From assembly GCA_026929865.2 (NCBI GenBank), contig CM049410.1, positions 14,461,501 to 14,525,500 of the forward strand: DNA of 64,000 nucleotides, read 5' to 3'. The notes beneath the pieces are model-generated. The model worked only from the letters and a program-made list of their open reading frames with translations. It was not told where the DNA came from and ran no database searches. This stretch comes from Hyperoplus lanceolatus (lineage: Eukaryota; Chordata; Actinopteri; Uranoscopiformes; Ammodytidae). The position numbers were made by a program, and so were the translations under genes. This document shows, piece after piece, positions 43,335 to 64,000 of the stretch. How positions within the stretch are numbered: position 1 is the first letter of the stretch; each line of letters starts with the position of its first letter.

Positions 43335-44575
43335 TATGTCTGCGTCCATTGTTGATGTCTGCTTCTCGTCTTCGTTCTGGATGTGATCTTACTCATCACT
43401 GCTCAGTCTGCGCTCATTTCTGCCTGAAGAACCAGTAGATGACTCTTCCCCCCCCCCCCCCCATTCCCAAAAAACAAAACAAATGGACCAACACATGCAC
43501 TGGATCTCTTCTCTCTCAGGGGCAGGCCTGTGATGCAGATAGACCTGGATCTGGAGCGCTCACACCCTGAACTTGCTCTATAGCAGCAACTTTATTTTAT
43601 TTTTTATTTTTTTCTCTAGTCACGTTATTGTGGGCTGTTTTTCCTCCAAAGCCATAGCCATCAGGTGTGAGATTTTTCGGTGCACGTGGTGATATTCATC
43701 CGTTTTTTTTGTTCCAACCTCTCCCAACTCTCGCCACGCTTTACTCAAAGGGCTGCCTCCCTCCTCCTCCTCCTCCTCCTCCTCCTTCTCCTCACCTATA
43801 TCTCCTCAGAAAAATCATTGCCTGGATCATGGATCACGTATGGTCAAAAACCGAGCAAGACACTCGCTCCAATCACATAACTCAATCAGCACGCCTGCAC
43901 TTTGTCTTTTCAGCCACGCTCCACCCCCCCCCCCCCCCCCCCCATCGCACATCCTCCTTGTTCAGCTTTAAGTTTTGTGAGTGTGTATTAATTAAGGCAG
44001 TAATTTATGTCTGTGTGTATGTGTGCGTGTGTGGATCTGCTCCTCAGTAACATAAGGCCAAGACTCTTTCTGTGTATGTGTGTGAGCCTAACAGCTGGGG
44101 CGCTCTCTCTGCATTTACCTGTGCTTTTACATCATCAGTGAGACTTATCATTTTGTGTGTGTGACACAGGTATTTTGTATGTATATTTGATCAACAGTCA
44201 ATAAGGCCCTGCTTGCTTTTTTTTTGGTGTTTTTTTTTTCCCTCCAACCTCCACCAGACCAAACATCTCAATGGGTAACCATGGGAACGAACCTAGAGGA
44301 CCACATTTTGCAATCCTCCTGACACACGCACGCACACACACACACTTCCTCTATCCCTTTCTGAGGAGAGTAACAGTGTGTTTGTGAAAAGTTGCACTTA
44401 AACACACCATTATACATTCACGCAGTATCGACGAGTCTAAGGGGCCTGTCTGTCATGGGGCCTGTCTCCATATATTGTTATTTTTAAATGGCTGTTCTTT
44501 CTTATTATTGCTATTGTTGGTATATTGGTGAGTTGTTGTGTTTTCTTTTCTTTTTTTTACATAAAAGGGAGTTAA

Positions 44576-44615
<40 letters not shown>

Positions 44616-44910
44616 ATTAGGATGTTTTTAATTTTATCTGTATTTTTCTTTCTTCCTTATTTCTCTTATGGGCGTGGTTATTATTATTGGCAGTGTTTTC
44701 AATCTTTCTGGCACTTTTTTTTTTTTTTTTTTGATTTCCACTCCAGGATCTTGTGAGGAATTATTTTAAAAGAAGATTTAAGTAGATTGTCAAAGAGATA
44801 TGAGTTATTGAGGGTTATAGTCTGTATATTCTATGGGTATTATGAATTAAACGATTAACAAAGAAACAGAATTATATACATATACTTAAATAAAATTTCC
44901 TGATACTGTT
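41466..44910 (+). other. mapk3 3'UTR (last exon, non-coding)
   Basis: A long stretch without coding potential, rich in T runs (42132-42152; 44583-44611), C runs (43450-43462; 43923-43942), a CTC-repeat (43754-43790) and a (TG)n tract (about 43297-43330). An AATAAA at 44889-44894 is the best distal polyadenylation signal, and another lies near 42497-42502. The extent is inferred. Confidence 0.55.
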
Positions 44911-46900
44911 ACAGCTGTTTGTGGATGTTTTTTTCTTGTGTTTATTGTTCTCCCTTCCATGATACTTTCAGCACCTTTTACATTCAGTCATTAGACTGCA
45001 GTTAACCATTTCACAAAGACACTTTGACTTTGTCTTAGACCTATAACTAACAATCAGACTTCAAGTAGACCTGTAAAGTAATCCATAGCTGTCTAGTGTT
45101 GCCCTCCTACCAGATACATAAGTGGATAAGCTGACAAAGCAGTATCACAACATTTTGCTGGGAAGTGAACGTTTCTTGTGGGACAGTCAAATTACTGCAA
45201 AGACTCGCAAAACGATAACAGACACTAAACCACAACAAAGAGATGCAGAACTACCTAAAAATGACAAAAACACAAACCAACCGCAATGACACACGTAATA
45301 ACAAAAAGAAATGAAAAAAAAAGACTCGAAACAATTGTAATAAATGCTTAATTACCACAAAAAGACCCAAAGCGACCACAAAGAGGAGTACAACTACAAC
45401 AACTACTTTTTAAAATGCATTCATTACTGAATACATGATGTGATTTTATATACCATCTTTGGATGTGACACAGCTGAGTTGTAGATGCTGTGGCATTTTT
45501 AACATGTCAGGTTAGAGTTACATGAGACAACAGATGTCTTGCCAATGGAACCACTGATTATCAGGTGTCACTGACTCCTAGTTCTACGCTAGCCTGGAGG
45601 CAGGGAGGCAAACTTTTCAGGCAAAATATAAATCTGTATAGCTTGACTGACTATCTTGTGAGCCAAATTAAAAGTGGCCTAACTCTGCAGACTGGTCTGA
45701 AACATAACAGCCCGAGGGTGATAACTTGGCAGCACCTAACCATGAAAGATTACTTGCTTCAGGGCTTTCGTGTCTAAACTCGTCCTCACCGTACACGCTT
45801 TGCCTTGATACTGGGTTGGTAGTACACCCCAACATCCCCATAAAGATATGACAGCAAGAATGTCTCATTTAAAAGTTAAAAATCTATGACAACATCTGGA
45901 AAAGAAAAAGGTAGTCAAACAATGGTGCATGATCTGTTTGGAAAATGGAAAGTGACCAGGATTAGTCAAAGGGAGACACCTGCAAACGTAAGAAAATGCT
46001 GGAAAGTCGCACTGCAATGCACTGCCGTGAATAGACCCATAACATGTATTCTGGTGGGAACCAGGCTTGTTGTAACATTTCAGCGGGCTCCACCTTTTTT
46101 GCACTGTCACATTCCAGCTTTGCTATTGAAGCTGAACAATGCAGTAATACACTCTGCTGACTTTGTATTGTATGTAAAGGGAGCATGCTTGCCTCTCTGG
46201 ACATGCAGTTGTTCCCATATTTCTGGCGTCAGCGGTCAGATTTGAGTTGACATATCTCCTCCGAACGCCCTCACCTTTGTCAAATATACACAGGCTAAAG
46301 AGAGCTGCACCCAAAACATCAGCTACAAACTATGTCACAATAAATCTGAACGTGACACTTCATACCCACCTGCATGTCATCATATGAGGTTGATTTATGA
46401 ACACACACAAACACTGACAGCCGGGCCGACCAAACAATCCAATCAATTAAGCAGGATTAAAGAAAGTGTTGGCAAGTGTTGGCAGACATTCAGTGCCCAG
46501 GTGTTACACACGCGCATTGTACCATCGAACAAAAGCAGAGTAAAGAGCCTTGCCTAGCCAGGGGAGAGGCCACTGAGAGAGAGAGTGAGTGGTGAGGTGA
46601 GGTGAGCTCATGGTCAATGAGCTGGTATTTCATTAACTTATATGTTACAGGTCCAAAGGCTTTAGGTGCCTTCACTCAGAGTGAGTAAGAAGTTAGGCTT
46701 TCTTAGGAAATACCAGTCCGACCAGTTTTTTCAAAAATTCCAGGTAAAGTAGCTCAGGAGCAGTTTGTCTTTGTGTCAATCGGTTCACTTTTCTTTGGGA
46801 AACTCAAAAGATCTAGATATCTTTATCAATAGCTTCAATTGATTTTGTCCCAACATCAGTGGTGGGATCTTGCAGTAAGGACGTATTCACAGGGGAAGGG
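44911..46900. other. mapk3-gdpd3 intergenic region
   Basis: No gene is supportable. At 45225-45410 there is a degenerate tandem-like run of ACAAAGAGATGCA / CACAAAAAGACCCA-type units. Confidence 0.5.
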
Positions 46901-53914
<7,014 letters not shown>

Positions 53915-56480
53915 CCCCCGAAACATGAAAGTGAAACGAACCTCAGCCCTTTCATCTTTTACCTTAATCACTTATTATCACTGAGTTATCTGCAACACAG
54001 ATGCAGCCCAGTCAGTGTTTACATAATCAATCACTGACTTCTTCCTGTATCAGTGCAAAAAGGTGACACATTGGATAGAATAGACAAACAAAGGTGTAAC
54101 AACAATTTAGGAGAAAGGTCTTTCCATATGAGCAAGTTTTCCTATTGTAGATACGTTTCTTTCCTTTCCAGTTGTTTTGTCTGTTGAGGGTATGGACCTC
54201 ATAAAAGGGGTTCCCTGCCCTCGTCCATGTCCCCACACCAGTAATGTTTGACAGAGTGGTGGGGTGAAGTAAATCATGGAATAGATGGCGGTATGTGCTT
54301 CTGCTGCCACATTCCAGCTGTTGAGGATATGAGTTTGATCTAGTTTTTACAAGAACTGTCCTTTTTTCTTGCCAAATTTCTTTAATGTGAAAAAAACTAA
54401 ATTCTACAAAATCTAATTCTGCATGGAAGGAGACTGTGGCTTTCTTTTTGCTGGAAAGACTAAGATAGTATTCAATGGAACTGCTGTGTGTATTATTGCA
54501 GAGTGTCTACCTTTAATAAAACCTATTTAATCTAGATGGATTATGGAAGGAATCTCGTTTCATAATCTGCGTGCTTGAGCCTCACTAATGATTTTTACAT
54601 ATTTGTTGATGAGTGAAATGGGACGGGGAGCTGGCTGGTAGTCTTTGTCAGGTTTCAAAAGAAGTGAAATAGTGGCAATGTTTGAGTTTTTTGATCCGCC
54701 CTGAGCTTTGTTTTATTTCAGTCTGTGAGAAAGTGGTGAGAGGATGGTCCATTGGTCCAGGGTGTGTAGCTGTAGGCAATATTTAACCCGCAGGAGTCAA
54801 CTGACTTTCCCTTTAATGATAACAGAGTGATTTTTTGTTGAGTGTGTCTGATGTTATGTTCTGTCTGCTGACATAATTTGATTGGATGAAGTAAATTCAA
54901 TTTAAATAACTTATTTGGAAAAATTAATTCCAGGAGTTCTGCTTTTATATTCTCTTTTTATGGTTAACCCTTTTATATCCCCACTTAATTTCCTTGGGGT
55001 ATTCATAAAAACGTTTTTTTTTACAGACCCACTGTTTGTTTTCTTTTAAACATTGGCCTCAAATGGTTGAGATGAAATGTTATGGTAAAGATGAAAAGAA
55101 CACAGATGTGTAGTTGGACATTAAAGAAATGAAAAGACACACTGATTGGTGCTGAAAATCAGAATCAGAATAGGTTTATTGCAAGGAATTTTCACACACA
55201 CACACACACACACACACACGAAAATTGCTTTGAGTGGACACAGTGCTGCAACACACAAGCAAATACACATAAACATATATAACATCAGTTCAGGGAAGAG
55301 CATAAAGGCAAGTTTGAGATAATATAAAGAGAACATTTTCAACAAACAAATATAAAAAGATAAATATGTGCAAGTATGGTGTGCAAATATATGTGCAAAT
55401 TACATCTATGTAGTACAGTGTTACTAATATCTAGTCTCTGTTGTGCATGTGCATTTTATACTTTTGACCATCTAGTAGCAAATAAAAACAGAGGTGTGTG
55501 CAGTAAGCGTCACCTGTCTCCTTGTTTTCCCAGGCTACGGCCAAAGTCCAGCCACAATGCTTTGATAATAATCAACCAGTCTGTTGGTGGAACAAAGGCT
55601 GTATTTTTCTGACCTGATTGGCTGCTTGACAACTGAGTTAATGGAATATAGCCTAAGTGGATCAGCGCAGACGGAGGTCTTTAATACAGTAGATCCAATC
55701 CATATGTTTGAATAGGTGACCCAGGAAAGAAATTAGGCTGTTGTGATTATACAACAACGGCTGTAGCTACTATTGATAACACAGGCCATAATGTTGTAAG
55801 ATCAAATGCATACTAGGTTATGTTAATGTATCAGTAAAATATGAAATTATTTGTGTTTTTTTTTTTTTGTAAGAATGTGAGAATCATTTGGAGACTTTGT
55901 TTGTGTATTATTGAAATGTCTTGTGTAATGGTGCCTTGCTGGGGGGAATTTGGACTTCTTGGCTACGGTGTAACACCGGCACACAACATACAGTGCACAC
56001 TGGAGGAAAACAAACACACCCTTCAAGTCAGCAGTGCAAATAAATCAAAGAAACCACAAAAACAAACTGCCCAGGGATATTAATAGGTCTTTAAAACTTA
56101 GAAAATAACCCTGTTACAACTGGATCAATACACTGTGTACGTGTGATCGGTTTCGAGACAGTCTGAAGGACCTTCATCCCAAATCGACCGGCAGGAAATA
56201 ATGATAACCTTACAGCATTTATAAAACTAGACCAACAATCAAACCGATAGCCATGAAGGGTCTGATGTGAAGTCGAATCTGATTGGCTGACCCACATTCT
56301 AAACGTCACCCCTCCAGCTCCCATTGGTCGACGGGGATTTGTTTTGCACTCCTCAGACTTCCTCCTCTGCGTGTTTTCATAAACAAACCACATTTTTCTC
56401 CGGGCCGGGGCCGCAGCACGGACATCGTCCTGTCAACTTGCCAGCATTGTCAGATTCCATCTCCTAATTCTTAGAGGAAG
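53915..56480. other. gdpd3 3'UTR and gdpd3-ypel3 intergenic region
   Basis: An AATAAA at 54515-54520 is a likely gdpd3 polyadenylation signal. At 55155-55220 a segment (AATCAGAATCAGAATAGGTT) plus a (CA)n tract resembles a retroelement tail. No other gene is supportable. The segment from about 56400 becomes CpG-rich ahead of ypel3. Confidence 0.5.
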
Positions 56481-56729
56481 GCCGTGAAGGGAACGTTACC
56501 AAAAAAGCTGCTTCTGATTCAAAACAAAGGAGACGCGTGTAAAAACGAGGGCTCCGCTGCAACGACCACAGGCTGTCCGCGTTTGTCTTTATTGTCCGAG
56601 CAGACAGCGCGTGCTCCACTGTTGGGACCGAGTCGACCACACATTTCCCTGCTTTTAATCGGATGGTTTTCGGCTGTCATTCGAATATTGGTCCGCCTTG
56701 TAGACCGAAAGCAGCTTCTGTATTATCAG
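56481..56729 (+). other. Inferred ypel3 non-coding first exon
   Basis: A CpG-rich stretch ends with a strong donor, TTATCAG/GTGAGTC, at 56729. The next acceptor in the right place is TCTTCAG at 57717, three bases before the ypel3 ATG. The 5' boundary cannot be seen. Confidence 0.5.
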
Positions 56730-57719
56730 GTGAGTCGACACATACACACAATAATGGGGAATATCCTGCAATGCGTAAGAGCTAGCTGCGGTTTGTTGTG
56801 ACGGCGAAGCTAGCGCGCGAGCTAACCCCCGAGCTAGGTCAGTGTTACATTTCTGTTGCAGCTGACAGATGTATTAGGCCGTGTGTGTGCGCGTGGGGCT
56901 TGTGTGACATTATCCAGCAACTGAAGAACGTTCACCCAGTGTTTGGACTGTGCAAATGGCGCAGTACACGTTGCAGGGGCTCAAATTTGATTGCATGTAA
57001 TGAAGGGAGGAATTGTTTGTGCAAACTATTATGAACCAGGAAGGAAACTGTGCCCCAACATGTCTGGTGGCATTTGTTTATTTTTTTTATTTTTTTTAGA
57101 AACAAAGCATGTGTCTCACTCTCCACAGTGACAATTAGAAGATAAATGATTACACACAATTATGACCGCTGTTATTCAGTTATTTATATCATAGATGGAG
57201 AATCTATGGAAGCAAATTTCTCCCAGGATAATAAAAATGCTCAAATGACGATAACAAATCTAAATAGTCGTTGTCTAACAATGGTAATGCTACAAAACTA
57301 GTCAAAACAAAGTCTAAATTATTAGATACTACTAAGTCAAACATGTTGTTTATCCTAAAAGTTAAAGTTCTGTAGTAGTAGTAGTAGTAGTTGTAAGCTA
57401 ATAACTTTTTCTTCCCCTAGTGGAAATGGGCCTAGTTTTTAATCCATCAAGTTTTGCTTATCATTCCCTTTCACATAATGAGGATTTTTAAAGCTGTAAC
57501 CAGCAAAGTCATTAACATGTAGGTCTCATCGTGTTAAAAAAACAGATGGGAAATCTGCCTGTCTCATGGCTTTTCTCAACTTCTTCAAGTGAGAATTCAA
57601 CAACAAAAAAAATCCTTGAAAAACAGGAAGTCATGAAGCCTGTATGCCTTCATGACTTACTCATGCACAGCACAGACATAACAGCGTCCTGCTTCCTTCC
57701 ACCCGCTTCCTCTTCAGAC

Positions 57720-60485
57720 ATGGTGAAGCTGACCAAGGCCAAGACGTTCCAGGCTTACCTGGACTCGTGCCACCGTCGCTACAGCTGTGTGCACTGCCGC
57801 GCCCACCTCGCCAACCATGACGATCTCATCTCTAAGGTGAGTCTGCCCGCCGCCACTCTTTGTGGTTCTCTTGATCATGTCTGGAGTCTCATACAGAAGT
57901 AGCTCAGCTTGAAAAACTGGAGTGACACAAAACAATTGAGTTGGACAATGTTAGAAAAAAGTATTGGAAATGTTCTACACATCTGGGGAAAAATGACAAT
58001 GAGTATCACTATCTTGATATTTTCTAATCTGATTTCATTTTTACACGTCTCCCAGTCTTTCCAGGGCAGTCAGGGCCGAGCCTACCTCTTCAACTCTGTG
58101 TGAGTATTTTATTTTGAAATATTAATACATTCTTTTCGGCATGTTGGATAGCTGCAAGTTGAACAGAACATGCATCTTATCTAAGGTTACAAGTTTTATT
58201 TTAATCTCCATAATCACTGTAGGCAGATTACAAGAATAAAACACATCTCTTAAGTGCTCCTTTGTATTGACCTTTCTTTGTTATCACATATTTTTCAGTT
58301 TAATGGCCGCTTGTCTTATTTTCTCTGTGCGTCTTTTGAAGCAAAAGAAAAAGTCGGTGAATCTATAAACACATCAGTTCTTAAATTAGCCTAGTTCTCT
58401 CTAAAAACAAATTCCCAGTATCAGACGTGTATGTTTGCACAATCCACACTGTCAACAGCAAATTTGATTTGCTCCGGAGTGGACCTTGAAGTTGGCTGTG
58501 TTCACTTTAGTTATGCTCCCTCCTACTGGGTTAGTGGGTCAGAAAGACACAGGCTTTCTGTGAGCACATTAAATAACTAACACTTTTTGACTCAATATAA
58601 TGTTATCCGCTTTTATTCAATTTAAACTTTGAACTGTTCGGGGAAAGCTCTGTTCTGAATGCTTTCGTGGAAAGGCATCCTCAATCACTGTTTCGTAACG
58701 TAACTTTCTTTATTTTTCCCTTTTTTTAAAAAAGACTTGATTGTGATTCAGGACAGTACAGTAATGCCTTTACTGTTGAAGATGTCCTCATGATAAGGAC
58801 AGTAGGTTAACTACTGTGAAGCCCTGTGTTGACAGCACTGTGTTTGGTTTCAGTGTGAACGTCGGCTGTGGCCCCGCGGAGGAGAGGCTGCTGCTCACAG
58901 GACTTCACGCAGTGGCCGACATCTACTGTGAAAACTGTCACACTACGCTGGGCTGGAAATATGTAAGCACCCCTCCCCTCTCCCTGACAATGTTAAAGAT
59001 GGAGTCCGTGATTCTGGAAAAGCTTGTTGTCATTATAACTTTTAGTCAAAAATCAGTGAATATCTCCTCACGATCTGTTCCCTGTCTGTACTGTGTGTGC
59101 GCTGAAAAATTGATACGCAGCCTAGGCTCTGTAAACTGGTATGTAAAAAAAAAAAAAAAGGCTTTTCAAACAAAAAGGGCCCACCGTAGCTAACAGCATG
59201 CCCGTTTACAAAGCCTGTGTTGTTACTGTGTTTTTTAGTGCACACAGTATGGACAGATAGCAGATTGTGAGGAGATATTCAATGATTTTGTAAAACAAGT
59301 ATTCTCCATAATTGCTGTCTCCACCTTTTTAATAAAGGTACCTATTGTGTAGGTTTATTTTTCCACGTAGCCCATCAGTTGCACCCCTGAAACTTGAGAT
59401 GAAAACTGGAGTGACATCCAGCTTATGTCTATCTTGCATTGTTTTGGTACCTAGTAGGGGACCACTGCTGTGTTGCAGTTTACTTTCTTTTATTCACTAA
59501 CAATGATGGAAAACAGTGCAAAGGAAGTTTGCAGTGGAGATTGAGATACTAATACTGTGATCCAATACTTCCCTGCTATTAAGTATGATAGAAAAGGGTT
59601 TAGGATGTCCCACTTCTTGTGATCAGATGCGGCATGCTTGAAAATACCTGGATGACCTACCACATCCGGTCCTGATTTTTAGTATGGAAATCGGTATGCT
59701 TTTTGGGCGATTCTGACCGACAACCTAGTGCACAGCGGAAGTGACATCACATTGACTGAGCCCTGAGTGAAAACAACCAGCAATGCGACAGATACATAAA
59801 CAAGAGGCAAGGTCAAGACGCGATGTTATGATGAAATAAAAAATAACAAATGTGTCCCAATTGTATGCCTTCTGCATGCTAACTAGATATTGTTATGATC
59901 ATCTGTAGTATATAGAATAGAAAAAAGAGAGCGCACGAGATTTGGAATGCTCTTTTCTTCAACTTCCACCGGCATCATAAACATGTAGGAGAAAAACACA
60001 AGCTGATCAATTACAGTTCCTTCAGTCCTCACATGGTGTCGTCATAGCAGCAATACAAGCATGTGTTATTGCCTTGTTTGAGCAGGCAAACATCCGCTAC
60101 AGTGCAGCTACAGCGACTAGGTGTAGAGAGTCAGAAACTACTGTAACCCTCTAATGCACGAGCATAAATACATTGGCAGTACTTTCCACTGTTAGCGATG
60201 TGAACCACACTACAGATTCATTCAGTCTTTTCTTTCTCATACTCTTATTGGAAAAAATAAGAGTAGATGCCACAAATTACAAGTGATCATTTAGCCACAC
60301 AGTATCAAAATTAAAAACTACCTTTTTTTAAAATACCTTTTATTAAATAAATAAAATGTTTTAGAAATGAACACGTATGATCCTCCTGTCTACAGGAACA
60401 AGCCTTTGAGCTGAGTCAGAAGTACAAGGAGGGGAAGTTCATCATCGAGCTCTCCCACATGATAAAGGACAACGGCTGGGATTGA
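57720..60485 (+). CDS. ypel3: Yippee-like 3
   Basis: YPEL3 is a small nuclear/cytoplasmic zinc-binding protein linked in mammals to growth arrest and senescence. Exons: 57720-57836, 58056-58099, 58854-58962, 60396-60485; 120 codons, 119 residues, exactly the mammalian length. The Yippee domain fills the protein: a first zinc pair CVHC, then [20 protein letters not shown], then the second pair CENC, GWKY and the C-terminal [20 protein letters not shown]. The start [14 protein letters not shown], rather than the YPEL1/2/4 N-termini, supports YPEL3, as does synteny. All zinc ligands are present. The stop is followed by a long 3'UTR with ATTAAA signals near 61642 and 61672. Confidence 0.96.
58994..59330. 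repeat. MITE family A copy (ypel3 intron 3)
   Basis: Ends TAAAGATGGAGTCCGTGATT and TTGCTGTCTCCACCTTTTTA. The core CAGCCTAGGCTCTGTAAAC and the palindromic second half are conserved. Confidence 0.8.
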
Positions 60486-62241
<1,756 letters not shown>

Positions 62242-63510
62242 AGGGGAGAACGGGGGAATCTGAGGCATCGGGTAATGTGAGCCACCCCCTGTATCTAGGC
62301 AACGGAAAACATTTTTGGTCATGTGAGATATATGTTTTCAAGCCCCTCTCATTTCCCCATGGCCCTGAAAGAGAGGACCTCATGGTGCTGTGGTAAGCAT
62401 GTTTTTTTTCACCAAAATAGGTATTTTGCATCTAAAAGTAAATTGTCTTGCTGTCAATTTAATCAACTGTTCCAAAGCAAATGTATTCACGTAGAAAAAC
62501 TTATATCATACGTGTTGATGAACTACCAACATATGAAACCATGTGATGCTGATAACTGAAGATTAGCCTGAAATGCTAAGAGAGGTAGTTTTTTCTCAAA
62601 TTGTGGTGGTGGGGGAAAGTGAGCCAAATGCTGTGGGGGAAAGTGAGCCACTGTCTCACTTTCCCCCAGCATGAGGCACAAGTTAAGTTTAGTCTTAAAC
62701 ATATTTTAATGTAATATTACATGACATATGTTTTATTTTAATGTCATACACATTGTAGAAAAGCCATCATGCCATGGAAATACACCAGGAAGACGACCTG
62801 GGGCAACCACACGGAAAGAGCACTTTCTCATCTTTCCCTGTAACTTTCAGGGCTGGAATGTAGAGTAGGCCTAGTTGTAGAGTATGACAGGCTGATGTTA
62901 TTATCCAGTTGGGTCTTCTCCTGTGTTCTGAGTCCCAGACTGTTCTCGCTGGTTCTGATTTTCCTATTTATTAACCCCCAGACACAAGCTGGCTCTAAGG
63001 GTCCTGTGTTCTGACCCCCAGACTGTGTTCTAATCTAACTGGTTCTATCTTTCATTTGAATCTTATTAAATCCTTTTGAATTATAATATGTTGTATTTGA
63101 TTTTGTTCAGAGTTACTTTCAAGTGTTTAGAAAATTAGCTTTGCTTAATTGACCAAACCCCATCATTCTTTTACTAGTCTGACATTAGTCAGTGTGGCTA
63201 GCTTTCAGGATTATAACTGTTACAATATGTGTTGTTATGGTAGTTTCAGAGTGGAAAGTGGTTTACCCCCAGCTGGTTCACTTTACCCCCTTGATTTTCC
63301 TGGTCTGGCTCAGTTTACCCCACAGCTGACATGAAAACTTCATGTTATCATATTTTCACTGCCCTTTGTCTTGAAAAAATTCTGCTAATGCCCATTTCTA
63401 GGATACATCCTGAATTAATGGGAAATGTGTAAATTTGAGTGATAAATCATTTTAGCTTGCTTAGAGGGGAGCAAATGTAAAAAGTGGCTCAGATTACCCC
63501 GTTCTCCCCT
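62242..63510. mobile_element. 1.27-kb non-autonomous DNA transposon with repeated GGGGTAAxxTGAGCCA motif
   Basis: Ends AGGGGAGAACGGGG and CCCCGTTCTCCCCT are perfect inverted repeats, flanked by AT-rich TATAT/ATATT. A motif close to GGGGTAAAGTGAGCCA recurs at about 62252, 62270, 62611 and 62635. It recurs inverted near 62655, 63275, 63306 and 63485. No transposase frame is visible. Confidence 0.75.
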
Positions 63511-64000
63511 ATATTTTTTTATTATTTTTGACTCAAGGTAGTTTTTCATTAATCTGTGAATGTGGTCTGAAATCCAGTCCATCAGCTGAGAAATGCACTT
63601 TTATCTACACTAAAAATAATAAAAATTGCAGATAAAAAGAAAAAGGCTCTTTTCGTGGCCTGGACAAAGAATAAAAAATAGATCACTGCCAGTTTGATTA
63701 CTGTAATAATCAACCCCAATTGGCAAAGCACAAAAAACAGATCTGTATCTCTTAAAGTGAATAAATATTCTGTTGGTGTAAACAAAAGATTATTATATCA
63801 CAGACGGGTCACATGAAAGTGCAGGAGAGGCTGCTGACAGTCATGTGAACATTTTTCAGCTGCTGAAAAAGTGCATATAGTCTGCTCCGCTTTAACTTGG
63901 TATTCCTGAGAAGTCTATTGTTAATAAACATCCTCAATATGTTGCAGCATTTATACAAGGTCTGCTTAAATATGACTAGTGGCAGTAAGTGTTTTCCCCC
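63511..64000. other. Intergenic, right edge
   Basis: AT-rich sequence; I see no gene or recognisable element. Confidence 0.5.

Noticed and set aside
45225-45410. A CRISPR-like array of short repeats
   Set aside because: The units are degenerate and contiguous with no fixed spacers; this is a eukaryotic minisatellite-like run.

Overview
The window is nuclear DNA of a ray-finned (teleost) fish. The genes have split, vertebrate-type exons with GT-AG introns. Proteins match vertebrate orthologues closely in sequence and length. The introns are packed with small DNA transposons, long (CA)n/(TG)n microsatellites, a tRNA-derived SINE and one nearly complete LTR retrotransposon. I cannot name the species from the sequence.

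Layout, left to right. (1) 669-13590, minus strand: the 5' part of a rabaptin gene, best matched to rabep2; its 3' end lies beyond the left edge. Its first intron holds a Ty3/gypsy-type LTR retrotransposon (about 3644-12936, also minus strand) with apparently identical 1.3-kb LTRs, a gag gene, a pol gene interrupted by one frame break, a proline-tRNA primer site and a candidate -1 frameshift site. (2) 14524-15973: a giant fold-back palindrome with about 650-bp arms. (3) 18149-22874, minus: a 12-exon gene for a 451-residue dynamin/EHD/sarcalumenin-like GTPase with two C-terminal membrane segments; I do not recognise an established name. (4) 25514-29485, minus: nudt9, ADP-ribose pyrophosphatase. 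(5) 31925-39423, plus: mapk3 (ERK1), followed by an inferred 3'UTR intron and a long 3'UTR to about 44.9 kb. (6) 46901-53914, plus: gdpd3, a lysophospholipase-D-type glycerophosphodiester phosphodiesterase. (7) 57720-60485, plus: ypel3. The rest is intergenic or intronic sequence with several MITE families and two hAT-type insertions.

mapk3, gdpd3 and ypel3 keep the order and shared orientation of MAPK3-GDPD3-YPEL3 on human chromosome 16p11.2, and RABEP2 is also a 16p11.2 gene. This is an ancient syntenic block, not an operon. The genes do not form one pathway: ERK1 is a signalling kinase, Gdpd3 a lipid enzyme, Ypel3 a small zinc-binding growth regulator, Nudt9 a mitochondrial ADP-ribose hydrolase, and Rabep2 an endosomal Rab effector.

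All exon models were built by hand by matching splice sites, reading-frame phase and family similarity. Each multi-exon CDS sums to a whole number of codons. I found no clear previously undescribed system. The best candidates for follow-up are the two-membrane-segment GTPase, the palindrome, the 1.27-kb element with a repeated 16-bp motif, and the retrotransposon's expression signals.
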